A stretch of 64,000 nt of DNA, taken from assembly GCA_017311185.1 (NCBI GenBank), contig JAESUZ010003490.1:1674001-1738000 (forward strand), given 5' to 3'. Both the position numbers and the translations under genes were made by a program. The stretch's first letter is position 1. Every line of letters begins with the position of its first letter. Below, piece by piece: positions 54,953 to 64,000 of this stretch. The notes beneath the pieces are model-generated. The model ran no database searches. It saw only the letters and a program-made list of their open reading frames with translations, and had not been told where the DNA came from. The DNA is from Proteles cristata cristata. Its lineage: Eukaryota > Chordata > Mammalia > Carnivora > Hyaenidae.

Positions 54953-55402
54953 TAGTTTCCTGTTGCTGCTGTAACAGATCACCCCAAATTTCATGGAATA
55001 AGATGATACAAACATATTCTCTTACAGTCCTGGAGCTCAGAAGTCCACAATGGGTCTTATTGGGCCAAGGTATTGGTCAGGCTGCCTGCTCTCTGGAAAA
55101 ACTGTTACCTTGCCTTTTTGAGCTTCTGGAAGGCTGTCCATATTCTTTGACTCATGGCTCCATCACTCCGATCTCTGCTTCTATAGTCACATCTCCTCTG
55201 ACTCTAACCCTCCCACATTCCTCTCATAAGGACCCTTGTGATTGTGCCGGGCCCACACAGAGTATCCAGGACAATCTCCCTATCTCACGATCCATAACTT
55301 ACTGACATTTGTCAAGTCTCTTTTACCATGTAAGGTAGTGTATTCACACATTCTGGAGATTAAGATAGGACATCTTTTTGAGGCAGTATCTGCCTACCAC
55401 AG
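54953..55402 (-). repeat. MaLR-type LTR, antisense
   Basis: 'tattagtttcctgttgctgc', 'tctcttacagtcctggagct', 'cataaggacccttgtgattg' and the end 'gtatctgcctaccaca' are the reversed layout of a MaLR/ERVL LTR. Confidence 0.65.
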
Positions 55403-55607
55403 GTGCTTAAGAGAGGATTCAGGGGAACGAGGCTAGGGTCTTCAGTCAAAGTAGGGTCAGGGAAAGAAAGAATGGCTCCATTTTATCCAGAGTAAGAGTA
55501 AGGATAGGCTGAAATTCTATAGGAGAGAAGTAGCGGAAGCTGAAGATAGTGGATCTTTGGGGTAAATCCTGGCTCAAGGTTGTCCTAACCAACAGGCCCC
55601 TTATTTT

Positions 55608-55944
55608 CTTCCCCCCCTCTTTCCTCTTCTTCTTTCTTTCTTTCCTTCCTTCCTTCCCTCCTTTCTTCTTTCTCTCCTGTCTTCTTTCTCTCCTTCCTTC
55701 CCTCCTCTTTCTTCCCTCTTTCTTCCTTTTTTCATCCTTCCTTCCTTCCTCTATCTCTTCTTTCCTTCCTTCCATCCTTCCTTCTTCTCTTTCTTCCTTC
55801 TTTCCTTCCTCTCTTCCTTCCTTCCCTCCTCTTCCTCCCTTTCTTTTTCTTTCTTTCTTCCATCCTTCTTCTCTTCCTTTCTTTCTTCTTTCCTTCTTTT
55901 CATCTTCCTTCCTTGTATCCTCCCTCCCTTCCATCCAGTATTTT

Positions 55945-55999
<55 letters not shown>

Positions 56000-56091
56000 C
56001 TCTTTCTCTCTTTCTCACTTTCTTTCTTTTTCCTTCCTTCCTTCCTTCCTTCCTTCCTTCCTTCCTTCCTTCCTTCCTTCCTTCCTTTCTT
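55608..56091. repeat. Polypyrimidine tract, (CTTT)n and (CCTT)n
   Basis: About 480 bases that are nearly all C and T on the + strand, with a clean (CTTT)n at about 55944-55998 and a clean (CCTT)n at about 56031-56085. Long open frames here on both strands are artefacts of composition. Confidence 0.98.
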
Positions 56092-56188
56092 ATTTAGGAA
56101 ACTTGCCACACCTATCAGTACTAGAACAGAGCTTCTCCTTCAAGGATCATACCCTTGAAGGGATCACTGCCCCCTTCCTCCCTGGCTG

Positions 56189-56190
<2 letters not shown>

Positions 56191-56228
<38 letters not shown>
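56191..56228 (+). repeat. (AC)n microsatellite
   Basis: About 19 uninterrupted AC units. Confidence 0.97.
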
Positions 56229-56232
<4 letters not shown>

Positions 56233-56308
56233 CCTCAGTGCACAAATCAGGCAGAACTCTCATGATGTGCTCAGTGTTAGAATGGATCATCCAAAAATGA
56301 AAATATTT

Positions 56309-56408
56309 GGGGCATTTGGCTGGTTCAGTTGCTGGAGCCTGCAACTCCTGATCTCGGGGTTGTGAGTTCAAGCCCCACATTAGGCAAGGAGCCTACTTAA
56401 AAAAAATT
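56309..56408 (+). mobile_element. Short CanSINE
   Basis: Target copies gaaaatattt and taaaatattc. Confidence 0.88.
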
Positions 56409-57008
56409 AAAATATTCATCAAATGTAAAGATAAATATATGCATTTCATGTTCTCATAGGAATACTATTACATTGGGACAGTGGGCTGCACCAAGGACTT
56501 GGCACTGAACAAGTCAGAGATATGGCCAAAAATACATCCTAAGAGAACAGATTATAAAATCTGTAATCACCTAGAACAATAAAAGTGTGTGACTTCACAA
56601 TTTCTATAAAACAGACTTAAATCTACTCCATCCAATGATTACACAGGGAGTCCAATGAGCTGTGAAATACATAAAAGTGCCATTGGACCATATATTTGAA
56701 CTAGAGCCTATTTTGATGGCTATAACATGGTCAATGAAAACCTTGCTCAACTTGTTTGAGTTTAGGATGGCTCATATGAGATGATTTAATGATCCAGAAT
56801 GTCTCCCAGATGCCTTTATTTTCTCTTGGTAGGTTTCCCTGGACTCAGCAGAGATATTTTAAACTATTCCCAGGAGTCAGTACATCCAGTGCTCAAGTGC
56901 TCAGTGCATTGTGGGTAATGGTGGTCATCCTAGCCACCCTGGCCCAGAGCACCGAAGAAGGAGGCACACCGGAAGGGGTGGGGCCTGGCACTTCACTCAC
57001 CTCCTCAG
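56409..57008. other. Intergenic, nothing recognised
   Basis: No exon or repeat identified. Confidence 0.45.
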
Positions 57009-57094
57009 GGGCGCCTGGCTTAGTTAGCAGAGCACGTGACTCTTGATCTCAAGGTCATGAGTCTGAGCCCCACAATGGGTGTAGAGATTGCTTT

Positions 57095-57096
<2 letters not shown>
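57009..57096 (+). mobile_element. Short CanSINE ending in (AC)n
   Basis: 'ggcgcctggcttagttagc' to 'gtagagattgctttaa'. With the next SINE it lies between cacctcctcaggg and cacccactcaggg. Confidence 0.88.
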
Positions 57097-57137
<41 letters not shown>

Positions 57138-57150
57138 TACACACACACAC
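57097..57150 (+). repeat. (AC)n microsatellite
   Basis: About 26 AC units with one AAACAT interruption, grown in the SINE tail. Confidence 0.97.
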
Positions 57151-57332
57151 GGGATGCTTGGGTGGCTTAGTTGGTTAAGCATATGACTCTTGATTTTGGC
57201 TCAGGTGATGATCTCAGGGTTGTGAGATCGAACCCCATGTCAGGCTAGCCTGCCTGGGATTCTGTCTCTCCCTCTGCTTCTCCCCTGCTCTCTCTCTTTC
57301 TATCTCATTTTCTCAAAACAAAACAAACAAAA
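57151..57332 (+). mobile_element. CanSINE
   Basis: 'ggatgcttgggtggcttag' to a tail of AAAAC units. Confidence 0.88.
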
Positions 57333-57335
57333 CAC

Positions 57336-57901
57336 CCACTCAGGGTATACCCAGGGAAGGCGGTCCACGGGTGTGCATTCTGGGAAGCTGTCCAGTTGGC
57401 AGGCAGAACATGGCATCTGGGTACCAGGACAATTGATGAGAAGCAATTGTTTAGTAATTAGAGGTGTCTGGGTCATCTGATAGGACAAGGGGTTGATAGA
57501 AGGTAGTGACAGTAATAAATTAACACCCTTGGTACTCATGGATGCCACAGTTGCCACTTAAAATGCTTTTGAGTGACCCCAAAGATCTGTGACATGCAGT
57601 CATTTGTCATTTTGCCAGGACAAACATCTGAAACACCTGACACCTGGGAACTAGTTGACTGAATGACCATCTCACCATGACTCTGCTTCTGAGCTCATGA
57701 TTTGGCCTGCAGACACTTTCCTAGGTGATAACAAAATAACAATAACCACAGTTATTTTCCTTTGGAAAAGGAAGTCAGCTGCTGATGCCAGTATGAAATT
57801 AAAGAGAAATTTGGTCAGAAAATGAAATATAACTGAACGTTGAACTCAGCTGTGCTAGGCTCAAAGGGATGAACAGTCTAATTGGACTCTATGCAAGAAA
57901 A
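57336..57901. other. Intergenic, nothing recognised
   Basis: No exon or repeat identified. Confidence 0.45.
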
Positions 57902-57975
57902 GAAGAAGAAGAAGAAGAAGAAGAAGAAGAAGAAGAAGAAGAAGAAGAAGCAGCAGCAGAAGCAGCAGCAGCAGC
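57902..57975 (+). repeat. (GAA)16 followed by GCA units
   Basis: Sixteen perfect GAA units run directly into (GCA)3 GAA (GCA)4. Confidence 0.97.
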
Positions 57976-59318
57976 TGTTTGAATAAGCCGTGAAAGCAGC
58001 TCACCCAAGGAGAGTTACATTCTAGCGAAAGTTGGAAGGGAGTGGAAAGGTAAATGAGGCTCCGGACACCAAGCAGGTGGCTCTTTGCATCTGGAGAACA
58101 AGAGCCACGTGTATAAACAATGTAGGGGCTGAAAACGGCTTGGAGGAGGATGGCTCAAGCATGTCATGGGGTTGCTGCAGTTGGAAATCAAACTTGAAGG
58201 AGCTGATATGAGGAAAGCAGGTCTGCAAGCGGTGACCACTGCTCCTGGCTGGAGTTCAGAGGACTTGGGTAGGGCTGGGGGGGTAAAAGCGAGTCAGGGA
58301 CTTAGTCCTTGGAGGCCTGGAGAGAACGTTCAGCACATCATCCAAAGGGCACTTTCAGCTCCAGGAGCAAGGCAGAAGCCAGCCAACAGAAACTAGGATG
58401 GGGTGGGAAGTCACACGTGGTCTCTGAGCAAACTTAGCTTTGTGTTGTGTCCCCAGGGAGCAGACTTCACATTCTTAATCTTCCTTTTCCAAAGTTAGGA
58501 TTGGTCCTAAAAATTGTGATGGGGCTGAGCCTCTAGATTTGAAAGGAGGATCGAGGGCGCTCAGGGATAGAAGAGGGGGCCACAGAGCTGGGAACCTGGA
58601 AGGGCATGAGAATAATCAAGCGCTGTAGTGTCTGAATCTCTTTCTTTACCGGAAGACCTTTACATGAAGTTCTCAATGGATGGCTGCCTGGATAAAGGTT
58701 AGGGAAATCTGTGCTGTGTCAGTTTGAATAAGGTGGGATCAACATTTTCCAGAATCCTCTTCTCAGTGGGGTTCCAGTAAGGAGTTGGCCATAAGCAGAA
58801 GTTGCATAAGATTTGGAAGGTGGAAGTGAAGCAGCAGCCATTACCCTCCAAAGGCTGTCATGGTTGGAAATGGTTACAGATGGATGCCTGTGTGTTCCAG
58901 TTTGTTCTTATTCTCCTCTGCTCCCAATCCGCCTCTTCTTCCCAACCCCTGACCCTACAGACTGATAATGTGGCCCCCGAGTCACTGCCAGATGCTTGAC
59001 AGTGACTCACAAAGAAACTAACCACACAGCTTCCCACTGATCTCCTGTGAGCTTGCATTTGCCATCCCATTTCGGTGCTGGATGTTTAGCTTCTTAGATG
59101 GACCAAGCGATGACCTCTTCTCTGGTCCCTGACCTTTCTTCTGGTCCTGTACACCCCCAGCTACTATCACCATTGTGTTTGCTCTCCTTCCTATAATAAA
59201 TTCCTTATCCCGTAACTTGTAGCATTTCTGTTTCTCTGAATAACGTCTGACTACATTACTATTAGCCTGTGTAGATTTCAGAGCAATTGAAGCATGGAAG
59301 CTTGCACCTGCTTACATT
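57976..59318. other. Intergenic, mostly unresolved
   Basis: No exon seen. The end (59100-59270, 'ccttcctataataaattcc ... gtttctctgaataacgtctg') looks like the 3' end of an old LTR or DNA repeat. Confidence 0.4.
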
Positions 59319-59328
59319 TTTTTTAAAG

Positions 59329-59359
<31 letters not shown>

Positions 59360-59537
59360 AGAGAGAGAGAGCCAGTGGGAGAGGGGCACAGAGAGAGGGA
59401 GTCAGAAGATCCAAAGTGGGCTCTGTGCTGTCAAGAGAAAGCTTTAATGTGGGGCTCGAAGTTATAAACTGTGAGATCATGATCTGAGCTGAAATCAAAA
59501 GTGAGATGCTTAACCCAGCAGAGCCACCCAGGTGCCC
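59319..59537 (-). mobile_element. CanSINE, antisense
   Basis: Reverse copy ending 'gagccacccaggtgccc'. Confidence 0.9.
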
Positions 59538-60089
59538 TCCTTTAAGACCCTTTCACATGGTGTTGGAAATCTTACAAACAACCACCAGGATATTACTGGA
59601 CATCTTTAGATGGAGCTCTAAAATATGTCTCATGAGAGGGTGGAAGACCTTCCGACAATGGGAGGGTGGAGACCTTCTTTGTTCTTAGACATTCACAAGA
59701 AACAAAAGAATGGAGGGTAAAAGAGAAACAGAAGTTTCACTTCAAAGGAAGTGAAAGATGGAGACCATTATTGCCACATTGTCTTTCAAAGCACAAAATG
59801 GTGTTATAATCTCTCCATTTGCTTAGGAATTCATTTCTGTCTTCGAATAAAAGACTTTTAAGTTTTCTCCACAGTAGTTGTGATCATATTTTGTTAGACC
59901 CATTCCTGGATAGTGTATAGATTTTGGTCCTATTATAAATGGTATTTTTAAAGTTAAGTTTTCTTATTATTTGCTACTGGTATATAGGAAAGCAATTTTG
60001 GGGTGGGTGTCTTACGTCTGGAAACTTTAGTGAACTTTCTCATCAGTTCTAAGAGTTTATCTGGAGAGGCTCTTGAATTTCCTATTTTT
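59538..60089. other. Intergenic, nothing firm
   Basis: Parts (59780-60000) resemble reversed L1M text but not enough to call. Confidence 0.4.
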
Positions 60090-60305
60090 TTCCCTCCAAA
60101 TGTTTATTTAAATTCTAGTTAGTTAACAATGTAATATTGGTTTCAGGAGTAGAATTTAGTGGTTCATTACTTACATGTAACACCCAGTGCTCATCACAAG
60201 TGCGCTCCTCAATACCCATCACCCATCAGCCCATCCCCTGCTCACCTCCCTTCCAGCCACCCTCAGTTTGTTCTTGAATTTTCTATATATTATCTCCTAA
60301 CTTTC
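60090..60305 (-). repeat. L1 fragment, antisense, carnivore type
   Basis: 'ttagttaacaatgtaatatt', 'gtagaatttagtggttcatt' and 'cagtgctcatcacaagtgcg' are familiar reversed carnivore L1 text. Confidence 0.75.
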
Positions 60306-61239
60306 ACATGAAAGTTAATTTTCTTTAGGTGAAAAATCCAAATGAAATAACATAAACCTAGGATCATAATACCCTGTACTAATGTTCCTTGCTTTAACAA
60401 CTTTTACTTAACTCTTACTGGAAACATAATCTATGGAAGTGTTTTGCGAAGTGTGTTCATCCACCAATATAAGGTTTTCATAGTTCATACTGTATTCTTT
60501 TCTTGGAAATCCACAAACTCTCTGAGAAGTCCTGCAAAGAAATCTTTCTAACTTGGTTAAATCATATATTTCAAATTTATTTCATCATTAAACCCCATTC
60601 CAAGCAATATCTTCCAGTCTTCTGAGGAATTACTTTTTACAGAGTCCACTTTGGGAAATAATGGTCTTAGGAAACACAGTCATCATGAAAGTTGCTTAAT
60701 TCCAGGATTCTCTCAAAGAATCTACTATCAGGTTCGCTTATATTCTCTGGAAGTTAGGCGGGGTAGAACATGGCCCTATTTGGCTTTTTCAGCTTCTACT
60801 CTTCGGTCTTTAACAATAACTCAATATGGGTTAATGCCAGCATTATAAAAGAAAGAAAAATATACTTATTAAATCTCATGAGACTACCCGCTACTTCTGT
60901 TCCTTAAGAAAGGTCCATGGCTGGTCACAGTGGGGGACTGTCCTTGAAATTCTGTCGATATATTTTGACTGTGGTGGAGATGAGATGTTTCTCTGCTTCT
61001 CTGATTCTTCCTGCTAAACCCCAGGCCAACAGCTCTTATGCCATGTTTTTTTCCCTTACATTGACCAGAACCATGTATGTTTATCAAAAGCTGTCTTTTC
61101 TGTGTTCTGGATTATGTACAGAGGCTACAAATTTATCAGATTACAACTAAATATATGGGAATATATTCCACAAATAGGAACATATTTTATTGGGGGGGGG
61201 GAGTTTTCATCATGTAAATCTTCCTTGTGTTATTATTTT
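60306..61239. other. Intergenic, nothing recognised
   Basis: AT-rich; a run of ten G is at 61192-61201. No exon or repeat identified. Confidence 0.45.
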
Positions 61240-61330
61240 CAAAGGAAACTTTACGCCTGCTGTGGGGCTCAAATTCATGATCCCAGGATCAAGAATCACA
61301 TGCTCTAGCACTGAACAAGCCCGGAGCCCC
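61240..61330 (-). mobile_element. Short CanSINE, antisense
   Basis: 'ctgctgtggggctcaaattc' to 'aacaagcccggagcccc'. Confidence 0.75.
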
Positions 61331-61387
61331 ATGCATTACTATTTCTGATCAGAGTGTTTATTAGATCTTTTGAAAGGATAATGTAAG

Positions 61388-61510
61388 TCTCTGTCTCAGT
61401 GGATCTCACTCTGGTGTGCATCAAAATAATTTGTGGGACTCTGAAAAAAATACAAATAGCTGAGCCCTACCTGAGCCCCTCTGAACTAGTATCTGCAGGG
61501 AGAAGATTAA
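61388..61510 (+). repeat. MER5A-like DNA transposon remnant
   Basis: 'ctcactctggtgtgcatcaaaa' and 'gccctacctgagcccctctg' fit a MER5-type element. Confidence 0.55.
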
Positions 61511-61647
61511 ACACTTGTTCTTTCAAAATCTCTGCAATGTATTTTCTCGCATCTACTTTATGGCATATCTTTTTTAATAAGCCATTTCTCCTTATGGCCT
61601 TGCCTAAATTTTCCCCTGATTTTGATTTTAACTAATAAAAAATATTT

Positions 61648-61853
61648 TTAATGTTTATTTATTTTTGAGAGAGAGAGAGAGAGAGAGAGGTGGGGGGTGG
61701 AGGGGTAGAGAGAGTTGGAGACACAGAATCTGAAGCAGGCTCCAGTCTCCGAGCTGTCAGCACAGAGCCTGACACAGGGCTTGAACTCACGAATCTCAAG
61801 ATCATGATCTGAGCCAAAGTCAAATGCTTAACCGACCAAGCCATGCAGACACC
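61648..61853 (-). mobile_element. CanSINE, antisense
   Basis: Target copies ctaataaaaaatatttt (61632) and ctaataaaaaatatctt (61855). Confidence 0.95.
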
Positions 61854-62133
61854 CCTAATAAAAAATATCTTTAAAGAAAATAAATCAATTCCAAACTCAC
61901 TTCCCAAACATATGAAAAAAATTTTTCCCTGTCTGGCTCTAGTCCTTGTTCACATAGACACATTTCTGAATTTGTCACTTAGCATTTTATTTCTAAAATT
62001 TTCTGTGCTATCATATAGCAGTAAGAATTGTTATTTTTTAGGACTTATATAATATTCCAGAAAGTATTTGTTTGTATCATAATTTAACTAACCATTCCCT
62101 TCCTCTTGGACACTTAAGCAGTTTTTCTATTTT

Positions 62134-62232
62134 TTTTTTTTAAAGTGATCTCTATACCCAATGTGGGGCTTGAACTCACCACCTGAAGATCAAGTGCTGG
62201 ACACTCCACTGACTGAACCAGCCAGGCACCCC
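62134..62232 (-). mobile_element. Short CanSINE, antisense
   Basis: Target copies cagtttttctattt and ctgtttctctattt. Confidence 0.9.
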
Positions 62233-62257
62233 TGTTTCTCTATTTAAACTGCTCTAG

Positions 62258-62474
62258 GGGCACCTGGGTGGCTTAGTCGGTTAAGCGTCTGACTTTCGCT
62301 TAGGTCATGATCTCATGGTTCGTGGGTTCGAGCCCCGCGTCAGGCTCTGTGCTGACTGCCAGCTCAGAGCCTGGAGCCTGTTTCAGTCTGTGACTCCCTC
62401 TCTCTCTGACCCTCCCCTGGTCACGCTGTCTCTCTCTCTCTCACCTAGAAATAAATAAAACATTAAAAAAAAAA
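62258..62474 (+). mobile_element. CanSINE, young-type subfamily
   Basis: Perfect 13-bp target duplication taaactgctctag (62245 and 62475). Marks 'ggcttagtcggttaagcg' and 'cctagaaataaat' present. Confidence 0.96.
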
Positions 62475-62700
62475 TAAACTGCTCTAGAGAAAATGGTGAT
62501 GAAGGGTTTGATGGGTATGTTGCTTTCCTTTTAAATGAATTCCCTTGAGACACTTTTCTGAAAATCTAGTTATTGGGTCAAAGGATATGGACGTTTTTTT
62601 CTGTGGGTCTGTTAATGATTACTAAATTGCTTTCCAAAAGGTTGAACAAATTCGCAAAGCCATGCCCCAACTCCATGGCATAATTGCTGAGGTTTTCAGG

Positions 62701-63094
62701 GAGGGGCAGGCAATATTAGAGGTTTGCTGTTGGGTGTTCCCATAACAGGTGGAAGAAATATCTCCAAATCTACCAGCGACATTACCTTACAAGAAAACTG
62801 GGAACAGAAGTATTCTGCCACTGCTCAATTATCTTATATACCGTGTGCAGGAAGAATAAAGCTCTCTGACATTTACCACCTTTCATCCCACTGCTGTACT
62901 TACCTCTGTTCTGTTACAGCACTGACTCCATTGCATATGGCCTGTATGTGGTTTATGTCTGCCTTCTCTACCAGATTGGGGGTATTCACCTGGGTAACCA
63001 CAACACCTTACACGTGGCCCAGCACAGAATAATTGCTAACACATGTTTGTTGAATGACTCTTGACTTGCTCTTGATCTCTCAGTAAAAGCACTT
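62701..63094. other. Intergenic, nothing recognised
   Basis: No exon or repeat identified. Confidence 0.45.
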
Positions 63095-63250
63095 GAAATG
63101 GAATAGTAGCTTTTATTTCTTGGGCTCAGCACTGTGCAAAGTATTTTATATGGATTACCTCACAAAAATCGCATGAAGGAGGGCCTGTTATTACCCTCAT
63201 TTTACAGATGAAGAAACTGAGAGGCTAGGTCATTACTTGAGGTTCCAAGT
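63095..63250 (+). repeat. MIR
   Basis: 'tgggctcagcactgtgcaaag' and 'cctcattttacagatgaaga' are MIR core text. Confidence 0.75.
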
Positions 63251-64000
63251 ATTTTTTTAGTTGATTTATGAATTTATGTATTTATTTAGAAGGAGACAGA
63301 AGTTTATTGAATGGACTGCAAAGGAGCAATGGGCAGAACAGCAGAGACTGTCTGACAGGAGGTGGGGGGGCGCTATAGTGATGGGGGTGAGTGAGAAGGT
63401 AGAGGAACATATGGAAATTCCCTTTTTTGGTACCTGTGCTCAGTTATAAGTAGCCCATTGGCCAGCTAGGGCCTGTGGCTATTTTAAGGCCGGTCGCCTA
63501 ATGAGCCTGTTTGCACTTAGCCCAGTGGTCACTGTGGGCCTTTCTGCCTTACTCGGGTTTCCACTGGTCCAACCTGTTGCCTAAAAGTGGCCTCTACGTT
63601 CTCTACGTCTGTTGACAATGACAGATCCTTGACATGTGGGTGGAGGTTTCATCTTCAGTAGGTGCTTCATACCACTCCTGGGCAGGGAAGCTCTCGCTAC
63701 CCAAACTTGTGGGTCCATCAGGGGTTCTGGGGAGCTAGGGACCAGAGCATGGTATGAGATTAACATTCCGAGAGGTGATTTGAGGGAAATTCCCTGGTGG
63801 CCAGGTCCATGGGGCTTAGGGGGAGGGGATGCTCTGACGGCATGGGCTGGAACCCCTTGGAATCATCCTTTGTAGATGGAACTGTTGGGTTCACTCATGC
63901 CCATAGCAGCCTATTTTGCCTGTAGATCAAGATGGCAGCCAGACCTGAGGGGACAAAGGATAAAAGTGAGGGCTGAAACAAGCAAGGTGGCCGGGAGTCC
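63251..64000. other. Intergenic, nothing recognised
   Basis: No exon, CpG island or named repeat. AKAP1, the next gene in human, was not seen. Confidence 0.45.

Larger units (their letters stand above)
61870..62700 (-). repeat. Old L1 fragment, antisense, interrupted by two SINEs
   Basis: 'tgtttgtatcataatttaac' (62065) and 'gttattgggtcaaaggatat' plus 'aaattgctttccaaaaggtt' (62570-62642) are in the order expected of reversed L1M. Confidence 0.55.

Noticed and set aside
55446..56097. Open frames of 180-190 codons on both strands
   Set aside because: They come from the polypyrimidine tract and consist of S/F/L/P or K/E/R/G only; low-complexity artefacts.
57976..64000. First exons of AKAP1, the next gene in human
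   Set aside because: No CpG island, no coding exon and no matching text was seen; the gene probably starts beyond the window.

Overview
This is nuclear DNA from a carnivoran mammal, almost certainly a cat (Felidae). The main sign is about 75 copies of tRNA-derived CanSINEs of the feline type: a head close to 'cctgggtggctcag', an A-box/B-box region, a CT-rich stretch and an AATAAA-like A-rich tail. Only one protein-coding gene can be supported.

1-8.9 kb: the 3' end of SCPEP1 (retinoid-inducible serine carboxypeptidase 1) on the + strand. Five coding exons (505-598, 1325-1438, 3647-3784, 4699-4862, 8486-8548) join in frame into the last 190 codons plus a stop. They carry two of the three catalytic residues of the S10 peptidase family (Asp and His); the serine lies upstream of the window. 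Every junction has AG/GT borders and the phases agree. In human the next gene is AKAP1; none of its exons is recognisable here, so everything after about 8.9 kb reads as intergenic.

8.9-33 kb: repeat-rich intergenic DNA. It holds old L1 pieces, MIRs, MaLR-type LTRs, a decayed ERVL pol remnant (10.7-12.3 kb: RNase H, integrase and dUTPase pieces) and many CanSINEs. Microsatellites and an AT-rich palindromic array are also present.

33.2-45.65 kb: a nested block. An old L1 3' end (33.2-33.62 and 45.465-45.65 kb) is split by a degenerate class I (gamma-like) endogenous retrovirus. The provirus has two LTRs, a tRNA-Ile-like primer-binding site, gag matrix, RT, RNase H, integrase, Env and a polypurine tract. 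About 21 CanSINEs were later inserted into it, roughly 4.2 kb of its 11.8 kb. All of its frames are broken.

45.65-64 kb: more L1, MIR, MaLR and CanSINE, a 480-bp polypyrimidine tract, a GAA/GCA repeat and long (CA)n arrays. No exon, CpG island or RNA gene was found. The notable signals are structural: several cases where two CanSINEs hit the same target in succession (one pair inside the RT active-site codons), a CpG-rich and apparently young SINE subfamily, and a SINE with a candidate 3'-transduced tail. No new biological system was found; the window is ordinary mammalian sequence with an informative insertion history. Repeat family names come from recognition by eye, without alignment.
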